DNA of 21,348 nucleotides from a bacterium (GTDB lineage: Bacteria > Patescibacteriota > Patescibacteriia > UBA1558 > GWA2-36-10), in contig JAUYFP010000041.1 of the NCBI GenBank assembly GCA_030690875.1, positions 1 to 21,348 of the forward strand, in the 5' to 3' direction. Under the pieces are notes generated by a model. It worked only from the letters and a program-made list of their open reading frames with translations. It was not told where the DNA came from and did no database searches. Positions 1 through 7,530 of the stretch are shown here, piece by piece. Position 1 is the first letter of the stretch; each line of letters begins with the position of its first letter. The position numbers and the translations under genes are program-made.

Positions 1-39
1 TTCAATTTACGAGCGATTGTGGATAATTAGGAGTTTATA
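1..39. other. Left edge, undecided
   Basis: Bases 1-30 form a short open frame ending in TAG at 28-30. This could be the last nine codons of an upstream plus-strand gene cut by the window edge, but it is too short to assign. No hairpin or promoter is visible before base 40. Confidence 0.15.
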
Positions 40-68
40 TTTACCTAATTTAAAAAAAGTGTTATAAT
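40..68 (+). promoter_or_regulatory. Sigma70-type promoter for the pilin pair
   Basis: There is a perfect -10 TATAAT at 63-68. A weaker -35, TTTACC, lies at 40-45 with a 17-bp spacer. Transcription would start near 75, leaving a leader of about 50 nt before the first pilin ATG. Confidence 0.6.
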
Positions 69-124
69 ATAATTGGTTTTGTCAAATAAATTATTTATAA
101 TAAATTGACTATAATAAATTAACT

Positions 125-631
125 ATGAAAAATCTCTTAAAAAAAAGTGGGTTTACCTTGATTGAGTTGATAATAGTAGTCGCTATTATTGCTTTACTAG
201 CGGCGGCGACATTTGTGGCTGTTAATCCAGCTAGAAGAATTCATGAAGCCAATGACGCTCAGCGCTGGGCTGATATTACTGCTATTGCTGATGCTTGGGC
301 GACTTACGTGGCGGATAATAGTGGTAACAATGCTACTAGTAGTCCATATTGTATTACGGAGAACCGTAACTGCATGATTTCTACTAAGGGAGGCGCTACT
401 AGCACAGTAGGTAATGATGGTGGTTGTGCTAGTACTACTAGTGGAACAATCTGGTTAGATCCATTGGTAACTAATGGATATCTTGGAGATATTCCTTATG
501 ATCCAGGTTTATCAGGCACCGTAACGGCCACTAATACTGGTTATTATTTTCATAAGGATGCTCATGGCGCTATTTTTGTCGGTGCTTGTGATAAAGATTA
601 TGAGAACAACCTCATTCAGGTTGTCCGTTAA
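125..631 (+). CDS. Type IV pilin-like major subunit (paralogue 1)
   Basis: This is a prepilin of 168 aa. A nine-residue basic leader ends in Gly9 and is followed by the class III motif FTLIEL, so a PilD-type peptidase should cut after Gly9 and N-methylate Phe10. Glu14 is the conserved Glu5 of the mature protein, used in subunit assembly. The hydrophobic N-terminal helix spans about 11-33. The globular part has four cysteines (76, 83, 101, 155), probably two disulfides, and a C-terminal block GYYFHKDA..GAIFVGACDKDY that is nearly identical in the next gene. The two genes are clearly tandem duplicates, about two-thirds identical by eye. The role is a pilus filament for surface attachment or DNA uptake. 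Pilus versus pseudopilus cannot be decided because no assembly genes are in view. Confidence 0.88.
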   Translation: MKNLLKKSGFTLIELIIVVAIIALLAAATFVAVNPARRIHEANDAQRWADITAIADAWATYVADNSGNNATSSPYCITENRNCMISTKGGATSTVGNDGGCASTTSGTIWLDPLVTNGYLGDIPYDPGLSGTVTATNTGYYFHKDAHGAIFVGACDKDYENNLIQVVR

Positions 632-683
632 TTTATTTTAGAAATTTGTTGCTTCTTATAAAAAAGAGTTTTTGGTTTTATTT

Positions 684-1217
684 ATGAAAAATTTAATAAA
701 AAAAAGTGACTTTACCCAGCGCCATTATGGCGCTGGGTTTACTTTAATTGAGTTGATAGTAGTAGTTGCTATTATTGCTTTATTAGCGGCCTCTACTTTT
801 GTGGCTATTAACCCAGCTAAAAGAGTCCACGAATCTAATGATGCTAAACGTTGGGCCGATGTCACAGCTATTGCTGATGCTTGGGCAGCTTACGCGGCAG
901 ATCATAGTGGTGATAATGCCACTACATCAGCTATATGTATAACTGGTAATGAAAATTGTGTGATTGCTAATTATAGAGGAACCGACACTAACTCCGAATG
1001 CCATGCTTCTACCACTGGTGATACCACTGGTAATTTAATCTGGTTAGATCCTTTAGTTACCAATGGTCTTTTAGGTGCTATTCCGGCCGATCCCCAGTCT
1101 AATACGGCGATTACTACTACTACTGGCTATTATTTTCATAAAGATGCTAACGGCGCTATTTTTGTCGGTGCTTGTGAGGATGATTATGATGGTAATGTCA
1201 TTCAGGTTGTCCGTTAA
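684..1217 (+). CDS. Type IV pilin-like subunit (paralogue 2) with enlarged leader
   Basis: This is the paralogue of the preceding pilin, with the same FTLIEL site, hydrophobic helix, four cysteines and C-terminal block. I start it at ATG 684 because MKNLIKKS matches the first pilin's MKNLLKKS. A TTG at 672 would add four residues with no counterpart. The leader is 18 residues instead of nine because nine residues, DFTQRHYGA, are inserted just before the GFTLIEL cleavage site. They are encoded by a perfect DNA palindrome at 714-738. The peptidase should remove the insertion, so the mature pilin is normal. The gap to the first pilin is about 50 bp with no terminator, so the two are co-transcribed. 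Confidence 0.88.
   Translation: MKNLIKKSDFTQRHYGAGFTLIELIVVVAIIALLAASTFVAINPAKRVHESNDAKRWADVTAIADAWAAYAADHSGDNATTSAICITGNENCVIANYRGTDTNSECHASTTGDTTGNLIWLDPLVTNGLLGAIPADPQSNTAITTTTGYYFHKDANGAIFVGACEDDYDGNVIQVVR
711..742 (+). repeat. Palindromic insertion with 5-bp flanking repeat
   Basis: An 11-bp perfect inverted repeat (arms 714-724 and 728-738, loop of 3) sits inside the pilin coding sequence. TTTAC occurs at 711-715 and again at 738-742, exactly 27 bp apart, like a 5-bp target-site duplication around a 22-bp element. The first pilin lacks these 27 bp at the same place. It is GC-rich compared with its surroundings. Confidence 0.7.
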
Positions 1218-1246
1218 GGCGGGGGTATAAATTTAAAGAATAAGAG

Positions 1247-1278
1247 CTGATTAGTTATTTTTAGCTAATCAGTTTTTT
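1247..1278 (+). terminator. Rho-independent terminator of the pilin operon
   Basis: The 8-bp stem CTGATTAG/CTAATCAG (1247-1254 and 1265-1272) extends inward by weaker pairs and is followed by six T at 1273-1278. Confidence 0.85.
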
Positions 1279-1279
1279 A

Positions 1280-1309
1280 TTGCCAAAATTAACTATTCTG
1301 AGTTATAAT
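1280..1309 (+). promoter_or_regulatory. Promoter for the MacAB-like operon
   Basis: The -35 is TTGCCA at 1280-1285, followed by an 18-bp spacer and a perfect -10 TATAAT at 1304-1309. The start would be near 1316, about 24 nt before the ATG. It lies directly after the pilin terminator. Confidence 0.65.
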
Positions 1310-1339
1310 AGTGTTAATTATAAATAATATTGGATTTTT

Positions 1340-3001
1340 ATGAAGATTATAAAAAACAAGTGGTTTTGGATAGCATTGGTCATTGTTATTGCGCTAATTG
1401 GCTTTATTTTCTTTAAGTTTTCTTCCAAAGAAGAGACTAGCTATGTGACTGAAAAGGCCAAAATTAGTGATTTATCGCAAACGGTAGAAGTTACTGGCTC
1501 AGTTGAGTCAGCTGATGATATTGATTTGAATTTTACTAGCACTGGCACTTTGCAGGGCATTTCGGTTAAAGTTGGCGATAGCGTCAAAGCTGGCCAAACT
1601 TTGGCTAGCTTATTTGCCGGCGATGTTGCTTCGCAAGTGGCTGACGCCCGAGCCAATCTTGAGCTGGTCAAAACCAATTTAAGGGAAATTTTGGCTGGCG
1701 CCAGCAATGAAGATATTAATGTTACCAATGAAGAAGTGGCTAGCGCCGAAACTAGCTATCAAGCAGCTCAAGATAGTTTGAAAAATTTGGAAAGCACTAG
1801 GGATCAAGAATTAGCAAGTCTTAGAGAAATAGCTCTTAATACTTTGTCAGATAAAAGTTTTGTAGCTCAGTATTCTTTGGATCTTATTTATGACAGCATT
1901 TTGGATCAGGACGCGGAAAATGATTTGTTTGTTAGCGACGTTGCTTCCTTAAATCAAGCCAAGGATTATTATGTTTTCGGTAAGAGCGGTTTAGTTGAAG
2001 CTAAGGTCTTGATAGATACAGCTAAAACAACGGAAAATCAGGAAGATATTTTAGTATCTTTAGATTCTTTAAATGGGGTATTAAAAAATATTTCCAATTC
2101 TCTACTGGCCACATTGGATGCCTTGAGAACAGCCGTGTCTAATGGCACTTACACTGTGTCAGTAATTGATAGTTTAAAATCAGATTTAAACACCCAAAGC
2201 ACAGCAGTTAGCACAGCGCTGGCCTTAGTTCAAGATTCTGCTTCTGATATCAGGACTCGCGATCTTTATTATCAAACCAGTATTATTGATAAGGAAAACA
2301 GTGTTAGCTCGGCTTTAAATAGCTTGAATTTGGCCAAAGCCAAGTTGGATTTAAAACAGGCGCCAGCTAGAGATTTTGAAATTGACGCCGCTAATGCCAA
2401 AATTCGTCAGGCCGAAGCAACCTTAAATAGATATTTAAGTAATTGGTCAGAAACTATTATCAAAGCGCCGGTTGAAGGTATAATCAGCAAAGTTAATTTT
2501 GATAAAGGAGAACAAACCTCACTGAGCTCGCCAGTTATTTCCATGATCGGATTAAGTGAAATGGAAATAAAAGTAGATGTGCCGGAATCGGATATCACTA
2601 AATTAGCCATAGGCGATCCAGTAAATATCACCCTAGATGCTTTTTCGGCTGAGGATAAATTTTTTGGCACAGTTACTTTTGTTGATCCGGCCTCTACCTT
2701 AATTGACGGCGTAGTTTATTATAAAGTGACTATTAGCTTCAATCAAAAAGACGATCGCCTAAAATCCGGCATGACTGCTGATTTAACCATTAATACCGAC
2801 AGCCGAACTGGCGTTATGGTTGTGCCTTCCCGTGCGGTGATTTATCGGGAAGATAAAAAATATGTTCAGGTTTTAGTCAATGGCCAATTAGCGGAAAAAG
2901 AAGTTACTACTGGCTTGAAAGGCGATGGAGGATTAGTGGAAATATTATCCGGCCTAAATGAAGGCGAAGAGGTAATAACTTATATTAAAAATGGTAAGTA
3001 G
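1340..3001 (+). CDS. MacA/HlyD-family membrane fusion protein
   Basis: This is the periplasmic-adaptor-type partner of the ABC exporter encoded downstream, 553 aa. One N-terminal membrane anchor spans about 8-25 with the short N-terminus inside. It is followed by the first biotinyl-lipoyl half-motif (about 45-95, with VKVGDSVKAGQTLASL), a long helical hairpin (about 100-365), the second lipoyl half (IIKAPVEGIISKVNFDKGE) and beta-barrel and membrane-proximal domains to the end (KSGMTADLTI, VPSRAVIY, GLKGDGGLVEILSGLNEGEEVI). MacA proteins are usually about 370-400 aa. The excess here is in the helical hairpin, which contains an extra segment around 150-340. The ATPase gene follows after 13 bp. 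The substrate cannot be told from sequence. Confidence 0.85.
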   Translation: MKIIKNKWFWIALVIVIALIGFIFFKFSSKEETSYVTEKAKISDLSQTVEVTGSVESADDIDLNFTSTGTLQGISVKVGDSVKAGQTLASLFAGDVASQVADARANLELVKTNLREILAGASNEDINVTNEEVASAETSYQAAQDSLKNLESTRDQELASLREIALNTLSDKSFVAQYSLDLIYDSILDQDAENDLFVSDVASLNQAKDYYVFGKSGLVEAKVLIDTAKTTENQEDILVSLDSLNGVLKNISNSLLATLDALRTAVSNGTYTVSVIDSLKSDLNTQSTAVSTALALVQDSASDIRTRDLYYQTSIIDKENSVSSALNSLNLAKAKLDLKQAPARDFEIDAANAKIRQAEATLNRYLSNWSETIIKAPVEGIISKVNFDKGEQTSLSSPVISMIGLSEMEIKVDVPESDITKLAIGDPVNITLDAFSAEDKFFGTVTFVDPASTLIDGVVYYKVTISFNQKDDRLKSGMTADLTINTDSRTGVMVVPSRAVIYREDKKYVQVLVNGQLAEKEVTTGLKGDGGLVEILSGLNEGEEVITYIKNGK

Positions 3002-3014
3002 AGCATAGACAGAG

Positions 3015-3725
3015 ATGATTGAATTAAAAAACGTTTATAAAGAATTTGTAAATGGTGAAGTTGTTACCAAGGTTTTGCAAGGCATAAATTTGCAAATCGG
3101 CCGAGGTGAGTTTTTGGCGATTATGGGTCCCTCAGGATCGGGCAAATCAACCCTCATGCATATCTTGGGTTTTTTGGACAATATTAGCACTGGCCAATAT
3201 TATTTTGATAATAAAAATGTTAGCAGTTTGGACGATGATATCTTAGCTGATTATCGCAACAAAAAAGTTGGTTTTGTTTTTCAAAGTTTTAATTTGTTGC
3301 CTAAAACCAGTGTCTGGGAAAATGTTCGACTGCCACTTTTATACAATCGAGGCAAAACTGATTTGTCTTATGTTGATAAGGCGATAAAAAGTGTTGGTTT
3401 GGAACACCGTAAAAATTATCTTTCCAATCAGCTATCGGGCGGTGAAAAACAGCGCGTGGCTATTGCCAGAGCTCTGGTGAATAATCCGGATATTATTTTT
3501 GCCGATGAACCGACTGGCAATTTGGACTCAAAATCCGGTATCCAAATAATGTCTATTTTGCATGAGCTTAGTAAAATGGGCAAAACCATAGTGGTTGTTA
3601 CCCATGAGAGCACCACCGCTAAGTACGCCAAGAGAATAGTGCAAATTAGAGATGGCGAAATAGTTAGCGATGAAGTAAATAAGGATGTCATTAGCACGGA
3701 AACTCTAAAAGGCCAATTAAAATAA
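3015..3725 (+). CDS. ABC transporter ATPase, MacB/LolD type
   Basis: This is a 236-aa stand-alone nucleotide-binding subunit that powers the two following permeases. It has Walker A GPSGSGKST at 38-46, Q-loop Gln90 (FVFQSFNLLP), signature LSGGEKQR at 140-147, Walker B IIFADE ending in Glu165, D-loop NLD at 169-171 and switch His197 (VVTHE). All catalytic residues are present. The GFVFQSFNLLPKTSVWENV context and the LDNISTGQYYFD region are typical of the MacB/LolD/FtsE group of mechanotransmission ABC systems. Stop and next start are one base apart (TAA A ATG), suggesting coupled translation with the first permease. Confidence 0.93.
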   Translation: MIELKNVYKEFVNGEVVTKVLQGINLQIGRGEFLAIMGPSGSGKSTLMHILGFLDNISTGQYYFDNKNVSSLDDDILADYRNKKVGFVFQSFNLLPKTSVWENVRLPLLYNRGKTDLSYVDKAIKSVGLEHRKNYLSNQLSGGEKQRVAIARALVNNPDIIFADEPTGNLDSKSGIQIMSILHELSKMGKTIVVVTHESTTAKYAKRIVQIRDGEIVSDEVNKDVISTETLKGQLK

Positions 3726-3726
3726 A

Positions 3727-4962
3727 ATGCGTTTTGATTTTTCTACTTGCAGGCAAACTATTAAAGCGCTCAAAACCAACAAGATGCGCTCTTTTTTGAC
3801 ATCTTTAGGAATTGTTATTGGCATTTCTTCGGTAATTATAATAATGTCCGGTGGAGCTGGCGCCCAAAGTTTGATAACTAATCAAATTCAGGGGATAGGT
3901 GGTGATTTATTGGGTATTTTGCCGGGCGCTAGTGATGATGAGGGGCCACCAGCGGCGGTTATGGGCATCAATATCACCACTCTGGTCTATGATGATGTTA
4001 AAGCCATAGACGACAGGGTAGAGGAAGTGGTGGCCGCTAGCGCCTATGTCAGAGGCATAGCTGTAGCTAGTTGGCAAAACAAGACCAAAGACACTAGTTT
4101 TTTGGGCACTACCGCCAATTATATGGAAGTAGAAGGCGGCGCCGAACTCAGTAGTGGTAATTTTTTTTCTGTGGATACTAAAGAAGAGCGGGTGGCAGTC
4201 CTGGGCTCTTTAGTGGCTGATGAATTATTTGGCAATGTTAATCCTATTGGTGAAAGGGTAAAAATAAACAAAGAATCTTTTAGGGTAGTGGGAGTAATGA
4301 AAGAAAGGGGTTTGGTTGGTTTTCAAAATCAGGATGATCAGATATTTATTCCGCTTTTCACCGCGCAAAAAATAATGCTTGGCATTAATTATCTTAGTTT
4401 TGCCCGAGCCAAAGTAGCCGAAGGATCCGATGTGGAATATGTGATTGACCAAGTGTCCAATGTGCTAAGAGACAGACATGGTATTGCTGATCCTAGCCAA
4501 GATGATTTTTCGGTTCGATCATCAGAAGAAACTTTAAATACTTTAGCCGACATTACTGACGCTTTAAATTATTTTTTAGGGGCAGTAGCGGCTATATCGC
4601 TATTGGTCGGTGGTATTGGTATTATGAATATCATGCTAGTTTCAGTTAATGAAAGCACTAGAGAAATAGGATTGAGAAAAGCGGTCGGAGCCAGGCGGAT
4701 TGATATTAGTCTGCATTTTTTGATTCAGACTATAATTCTGACTACTTTGGGTGGCCTGATAGGCATAATTTCCGGCGTAAGCATTTCATTTTTAATAAGT
4801 GTTGTGGCGATTGCCTTGGGTTATGATTGGGAATTTATTATTCCTATTTCCTCAATAGTTTTATCTATTTCTTTTACGCTGGTGGTAGCTTTGACTTTTG
4901 GCTGGTATCCGGCGCAAAAAGCCGCCAAACTTGATCCAATAGACGCTTTGCGTTATGAATAA
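3727..4962 (+). CDS. MacB-like FtsX-domain permease 1
   Basis: This is a 411-aa integral membrane subunit of the exporter. The family fold is visible: TM1 at about 22-42, a large extracytoplasmic domain (MacB_PCD type, about 45-270), then three C-terminal helices (FtsX domain) starting near ALNYFLGAVAAISLLVGGIGIMNIM. The intracellular coupling motif ESTREIGLRKAVGA lies between TM2 and TM3. The C-terminal YPAQKAAKLDPIDALRYE is characteristic of the family. It is not fused to an ATPase, unlike proteobacterial MacB. Its last 8 bp overlap the start of a second permease of the same family, so a heterodimeric channel is likely. Confidence 0.9.
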   Translation: MRFDFSTCRQTIKALKTNKMRSFLTSLGIVIGISSVIIIMSGGAGAQSLITNQIQGIGGDLLGILPGASDDEGPPAAVMGINITTLVYDDVKAIDDRVEEVVAASAYVRGIAVASWQNKTKDTSFLGTTANYMEVEGGAELSSGNFFSVDTKEERVAVLGSLVADELFGNVNPIGERVKINKESFRVVGVMKERGLVGFQNQDDQIFIPLFTAQKIMLGINYLSFARAKVAEGSDVEYVIDQVSNVLRDRHGIADPSQDDFSVRSSEETLNTLADITDALNYFLGAVAAISLLVGGIGIMNIMLVSVNESTREIGLRKAVGARRIDISLHFLIQTIILTTLGGLIGIISGVSISFLISVVAIALGYDWEFIIPISSIVLSISFTLVVALTFGWYPAQKAAKLDPIDALRYE

Positions 4963-6193
4963 TATAATTACCAGTTTTAAAATTGCTACTAATGCTTTGA
5001 GCAAAAATAGGATGCGGACATTCCTGACTGTTTTAGGCGTGATGATAGGCATCAGCTCGGTGACCGTGATAGTTTCTGCCGGCGATAGCATTGAAAAGTT
5101 GGTTTATGACCAGATGGCCAGTTTTGGTTCGGATTTTATTCAGGCCGAAGTCAGGGCGCCAAAATCAAGTGGCGGTAGCCTGGGTCAAGCTCAGGGCATA
5201 GTCATTACTACCATGAATGAAAATGACCGGCAGGATATTTTAGATTTGCCTTATATAGACAAAGCTTATTCTTCAGTAACAGCTCAAGAGTTAGTTTCTT
5301 GGTCGGGCAATATAAAAAAGACTTTGATTTATGGAGTGAGTGCGGATTTTATTGATATTGACAGTTCCGAAATTGACCAAGGCCGTTTTTTTACTGAAGA
5401 AGAAGATAATAATTTATCTCGGGTGGTAGTTTTAGGTAAAGATGTCAAAGAGGAACTCTTTGGCAGTAATGACGCCATTGGACAAAATGTAAAAGTAAAT
5501 AAACAAAATTACACAGTCATCGGTACGATGAAAGACCGAGGCACGATTTTCTTTTTTAATATGGATGAGCTTATTTATATTCCAATTCAAACTACCCAAA
5601 AAATGATTTTAGGAATTAATCATGTTATATCTATTACTTCCCAACTCAATGATTCGAGCCGTGATCAAGAAGCGGTGAGCGACATTCAAAAAATATTAAG
5701 AGCCAATCATAATATTACTAACCCAGATAGAGATGATTTTGAGGTTATGTCAATGGCCGACGCCCAAGATTTAATGAATACAGTTGTCGGCGGCGTAACT
5801 TTGCTTTTGATAGCTCTGGCGGCGGTTTCTCTGGTTGTCGGCGGCGTGGGCATTATGAATATTATGTACGCCACAGTAGCGGAAAGAACTTTTGAAATCG
5901 GCCTAAGAAAATCTATTGGCGCCAGCAAAAAAGCAATTTTACAACAATTTTTGGCTGAGGCGATAGTTATCACGCTACTAGGGGGAATATACGGGATTTT
6001 ACTGGGAATATTTATGATTTATATAGTTTACCTTATTGCCACTTATTATGGCTTTGCTTGGGACTTTTCCTTGTCTTTGTCGGGTTTAGTCCTGGCTTTG
6101 GGCTTTTCCATTGTCGTTGGCCTTATTTTTGGCCTTTATCCAGCCAAAAGGGCGGCTGATTTGGACCCAATTGCCGCTATTAGAAAAGAGTAA
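4955..6193 (+). CDS. MacB-like FtsX-domain permease 2
   Basis: This 412-aa paralogue of the preceding gene has the same architecture: TM1 about 21-42, an extracytoplasmic domain, three C-terminal helices (VGGVTLLLIALAAVSLVVGGVGIMNIM), coupling motif ERTFEIGLRKSIGA and terminal YPAKRAADLDPIAAIRKE. The ATG lies inside the end of permease 1. Two separate permeases plus one ATPase and one MacA-like protein is the arrangement seen in monoderm MacAB-like or peptide-efflux systems. No TolC-like gene is nearby, consistent with a cell that has no conventional outer membrane. Confidence 0.9.
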   Translation: MNNIITSFKIATNALSKNRMRTFLTVLGVMIGISSVTVIVSAGDSIEKLVYDQMASFGSDFIQAEVRAPKSSGGSLGQAQGIVITTMNENDRQDILDLPYIDKAYSSVTAQELVSWSGNIKKTLIYGVSADFIDIDSSEIDQGRFFTEEEDNNLSRVVVLGKDVKEELFGSNDAIGQNVKVNKQNYTVIGTMKDRGTIFFFNMDELIYIPIQTTQKMILGINHVISITSQLNDSSRDQEAVSDIQKILRANHNITNPDRDDFEVMSMADAQDLMNTVVGGVTLLLIALAAVSLVVGGVGIMNIMYATVAERTFEIGLRKSIGASKKAILQQFLAEAIVITLLGGIYGILLGIFMIYIVYLIATYYGFAWDFSLSLSGLVLALGFSIVVGLIFGLYPAKRAADLDPIAAIRKE

Positions 6194-6195
6194 AA

Positions 6196-6214
6196 GCCAA
6201 CCTCGCAGGTCGGC
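6196..6214 (+). terminator. Weak hairpin after the exporter operon
   Basis: An 8-bp stem with one A-C mismatch (6196-6203 and 6207-6214) and a 3-nt loop lies just after the permease stop. The following bases are only moderately T-rich (TTATCCATT), so termination would be partial at best. Confidence 0.35.
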
Positions 6215-6221
6215 TTATCCA

Positions 6222-6248
6222 TTAGCACTCCTTGACTGAGAGTGCTAA
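6222..6248 (+). promoter_or_regulatory. CIRCE operator (HrcA binding site)
   Basis: This is a perfect match to the CIRCE consensus: TTAGCACTC at 6222-6230, nine bases, and GAGTGCTAA at 6240-6248. HrcA bound here would cover the promoter -35 and repress the whole chaperone operon until heat or misfolding inactivates it. Confidence 0.97.
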
Positions 6249-6261
6249 TTTGGTATATAAT
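6232..6261 (+). promoter_or_regulatory. Heat-shock operon promoter inside CIRCE
   Basis: The -35 TTGACT (6232-6237) is in the CIRCE spacer. The -10 TATAAT (6256-6261) follows after 18 bp. The expected start point, about 6267-6270, coincides with the hrcA ATG at 6268, so the mRNA may be leaderless. Confidence 0.8.
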
Positions 6262-6267
6262 GTTTCT

Positions 6268-6930
6268 ATGGAATCAAGGACGGAAAAATTGTTAAAAGAG
6301 ATTATTGAACTCCATATCAAAACCGCTCATCCGGTCGGCTCTAAAATATTGTTTGATGGCAATAAATTTGAAATTTCTCCGGCCACCATTAGAAATGAAA
6401 TGTTTGAGTTGGAGCACTTAGGCTATATTAGCCAGCCGCATACTTCTGCTGGCCGCGTGCCAACCGCCCTGGGTTATCGTTACTATCTAGATAATTTTTT
6501 GTCAGTGAAAGAGCCAAATGAAAAAGAGCAAAAAGAATTAAAACTAGCTTACAAAAAAGATATTAGAGATTTGGCCAAACTAATGGTGGAGAAAACCAGT
6601 TTAGCCGCCATTGTCGGGTTCGCGCCCAACAGTTTTTATTTCACCGGCCTATTCAATCTTTTTTCTCAACCGGAGTTTGCTGATTACAAAATGATTTTAT
6701 CTATGAGTCAGGTGGTTGATTCTCTGGAAAAAGCTATGGCCGATATTTACAACAGAATTGATAAGCCGGAAGTTTTTTTGGGAACTGACAATCCTTTTAG
6801 TCCAGATTGTTCAGTCGCGGTTACTCCGCTAAGCGATGATAGGCTTTTGGCAATATTAGGGCCGATGCGCATGGATTATAATCGTATTATTGGATTGTTA
6901 GAGGAAACTATCAAGATAGTTAAGGATTAA
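6268..6930 (+). CDS. hrcA: Heat-inducible transcription repressor HrcA (reduced form)
   Basis: This repressor binds CIRCE and controls this operon. I start at ATG 6268 (MESRTEKLLKEII). An in-frame TTG at 6232 lies within the operator and upstream of the probable transcription start. The 220-aa product has the N-terminal winged helix (about 1-75, with SPATIRNEM, LEHLGYISQPHTSAGRVPT and GYRYYLD), then a shortened GAF-like part (FTGLFNLFSQPEF, ending LAILGPMRMDYNRIIGLLEE). Typical HrcA is about 340 aa. The missing roughly 100 residues fall within the middle of the GAF-like region, where the usual inserted dimerisation domain sits. A Patescibacteria-type minimal HrcA is likely. DNA-binding residues look intact. 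Confidence 0.93.
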   Translation: MESRTEKLLKEIIELHIKTAHPVGSKILFDGNKFEISPATIRNEMFELEHLGYISQPHTSAGRVPTALGYRYYLDNFLSVKEPNEKEQKELKLAYKKDIRDLAKLMVEKTSLAAIVGFAPNSFYFTGLFNLFSQPEFADYKMILSMSQVVDSLEKAMADIYNRIDKPEVFLGTDNPFSPDCSVAVTPLSDDRLLAILGPMRMDYNRIIGLLEETIKIVKD

Positions 6931-6942
6931 AATAATAGAAAA

Positions 6943-7482
6943 ATGTCAGATAAGAAAAAAACAGAAGAAAAAAAAGCCAAAACTTTCGATACTTCGACAA
7001 GCTCAGTCGGGTCGCAAAGTCGCGGGAATGATAATTTGAAAAATTTGGAAAACCAAGTAGTTCAATATTTGGCTGGTTGGCAAAAAGCTCTGGCTGATTA
7101 TCAAAATTTGCAAAAGGAAATGGACAAGAAAATTTCTTATTTGGGAGAGTTTATTACCAGCGCTTGCATTTTGGAACTTTTGCCCATATTTGATAATTAT
7201 CAGATTGCTTTGAATCATATTCCCTCAGCGCAAAAAAAAGAGCAATGGGCAATCGGTTTGGAGCATACATTGAAAATGTGGGAGGCCTTTTTAGCCGAGC
7301 ATCACGTCCAAAAAATAAAAACCTTGGGAGAAAAATTTGACCCGAATTGGCATGAATCTTTAGGAGAAGTAGATGATCAGAGCCAAGAGGATCAGATAAT
7401 AGTAGAAGAAAAGCAGTCGGGCTATAAAATAAAAGATAAAGTTATTCGTCCGGCAAAAGTCATAATCAATAATTTAACATAA
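6943..7482 (+). CDS. grpE: GrpE nucleotide exchange factor
   Basis: This is the cochaperone that releases ADP from DnaK, 179 aa. The charged, disordered N-terminus (1-30) leads to a long coiled-coil helix (about 32-80, AGWQKALADYQNLQKEMDKK), a second helical part, and the C-terminal beta domain with the family signature FDPNWHESLG (132-141) and GYKIKDKVIRPAKVII (160-175). It begins 12 bp after hrcA. Residues about 17-28 (TSTSSVGSQSRG) come from an unusually GC-rich stretch at 6990-7025 that looks like an insertion into the tail. The C-terminal domain is complete, so the protein should work. Confidence 0.93.
   Translation: MSDKKKTEEKKAKTFDTSTSSVGSQSRGNDNLKNLENQVVQYLAGWQKALADYQNLQKEMDKKISYLGEFITSACILELLPIFDNYQIALNHIPSAQKKEQWAIGLEHTLKMWEAFLAEHHVQKIKTLGEKFDPNWHESLGEVDDQSQEDQIIVEEKQSGYKIKDKVIRPAKVIINNLT
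6990..7025 (+). repeat. GC-rich repeat-like segment inside the grpE tail
   Basis: CTTCGACAAGCTCAGT at 6992-7007, followed by GTCGC and a second GTCGC nine bases later (7011-7015, 7019-7023), stands out from the AT-rich lysine-coding surroundings. From memory, the core resembles a short dispersed repeat common in many bacterial genomes. It is a single copy in this window, so repeat status is an inference. Confidence 0.35.
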
Positions 7483-7489
7483 ATTAGTT

Positions 7490-7530
7490 GCCGTAGGATT
7501 CTGCTTGGCAGAACGCGGCTTAGGAAGGAG
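7490..7530 (+). promoter_or_regulatory. Structured leader and strong SD before hsp20
   Basis: An inner stem TTCTGC/GCAGAA (7499-7504, 7508-7513) is topped by a 3-nt loop and surrounded by an outer stem GCCG/CGGC (7490-7493, 7516-7519). It lies directly before AGGAAGGAG at 7522-7530, the only strong Shine-Dalgarno I noticed in the operon. The hairpin does not pair with the SD, so a classic RNA thermometer is not supported. It may be a processing or stability element. Confidence 0.4.

Noticed and set aside
714..738. Intrinsic terminator between the two pilins
   Set aside because: The hairpin is within the second coding sequence and is not followed by a T run.
6232..6267. Upstream TTG start for hrcA giving 12 extra residues
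   Set aside because: It lies within the CIRCE operator and upstream of the likely transcription start. The ATG at 6268 matches the family N-terminus.
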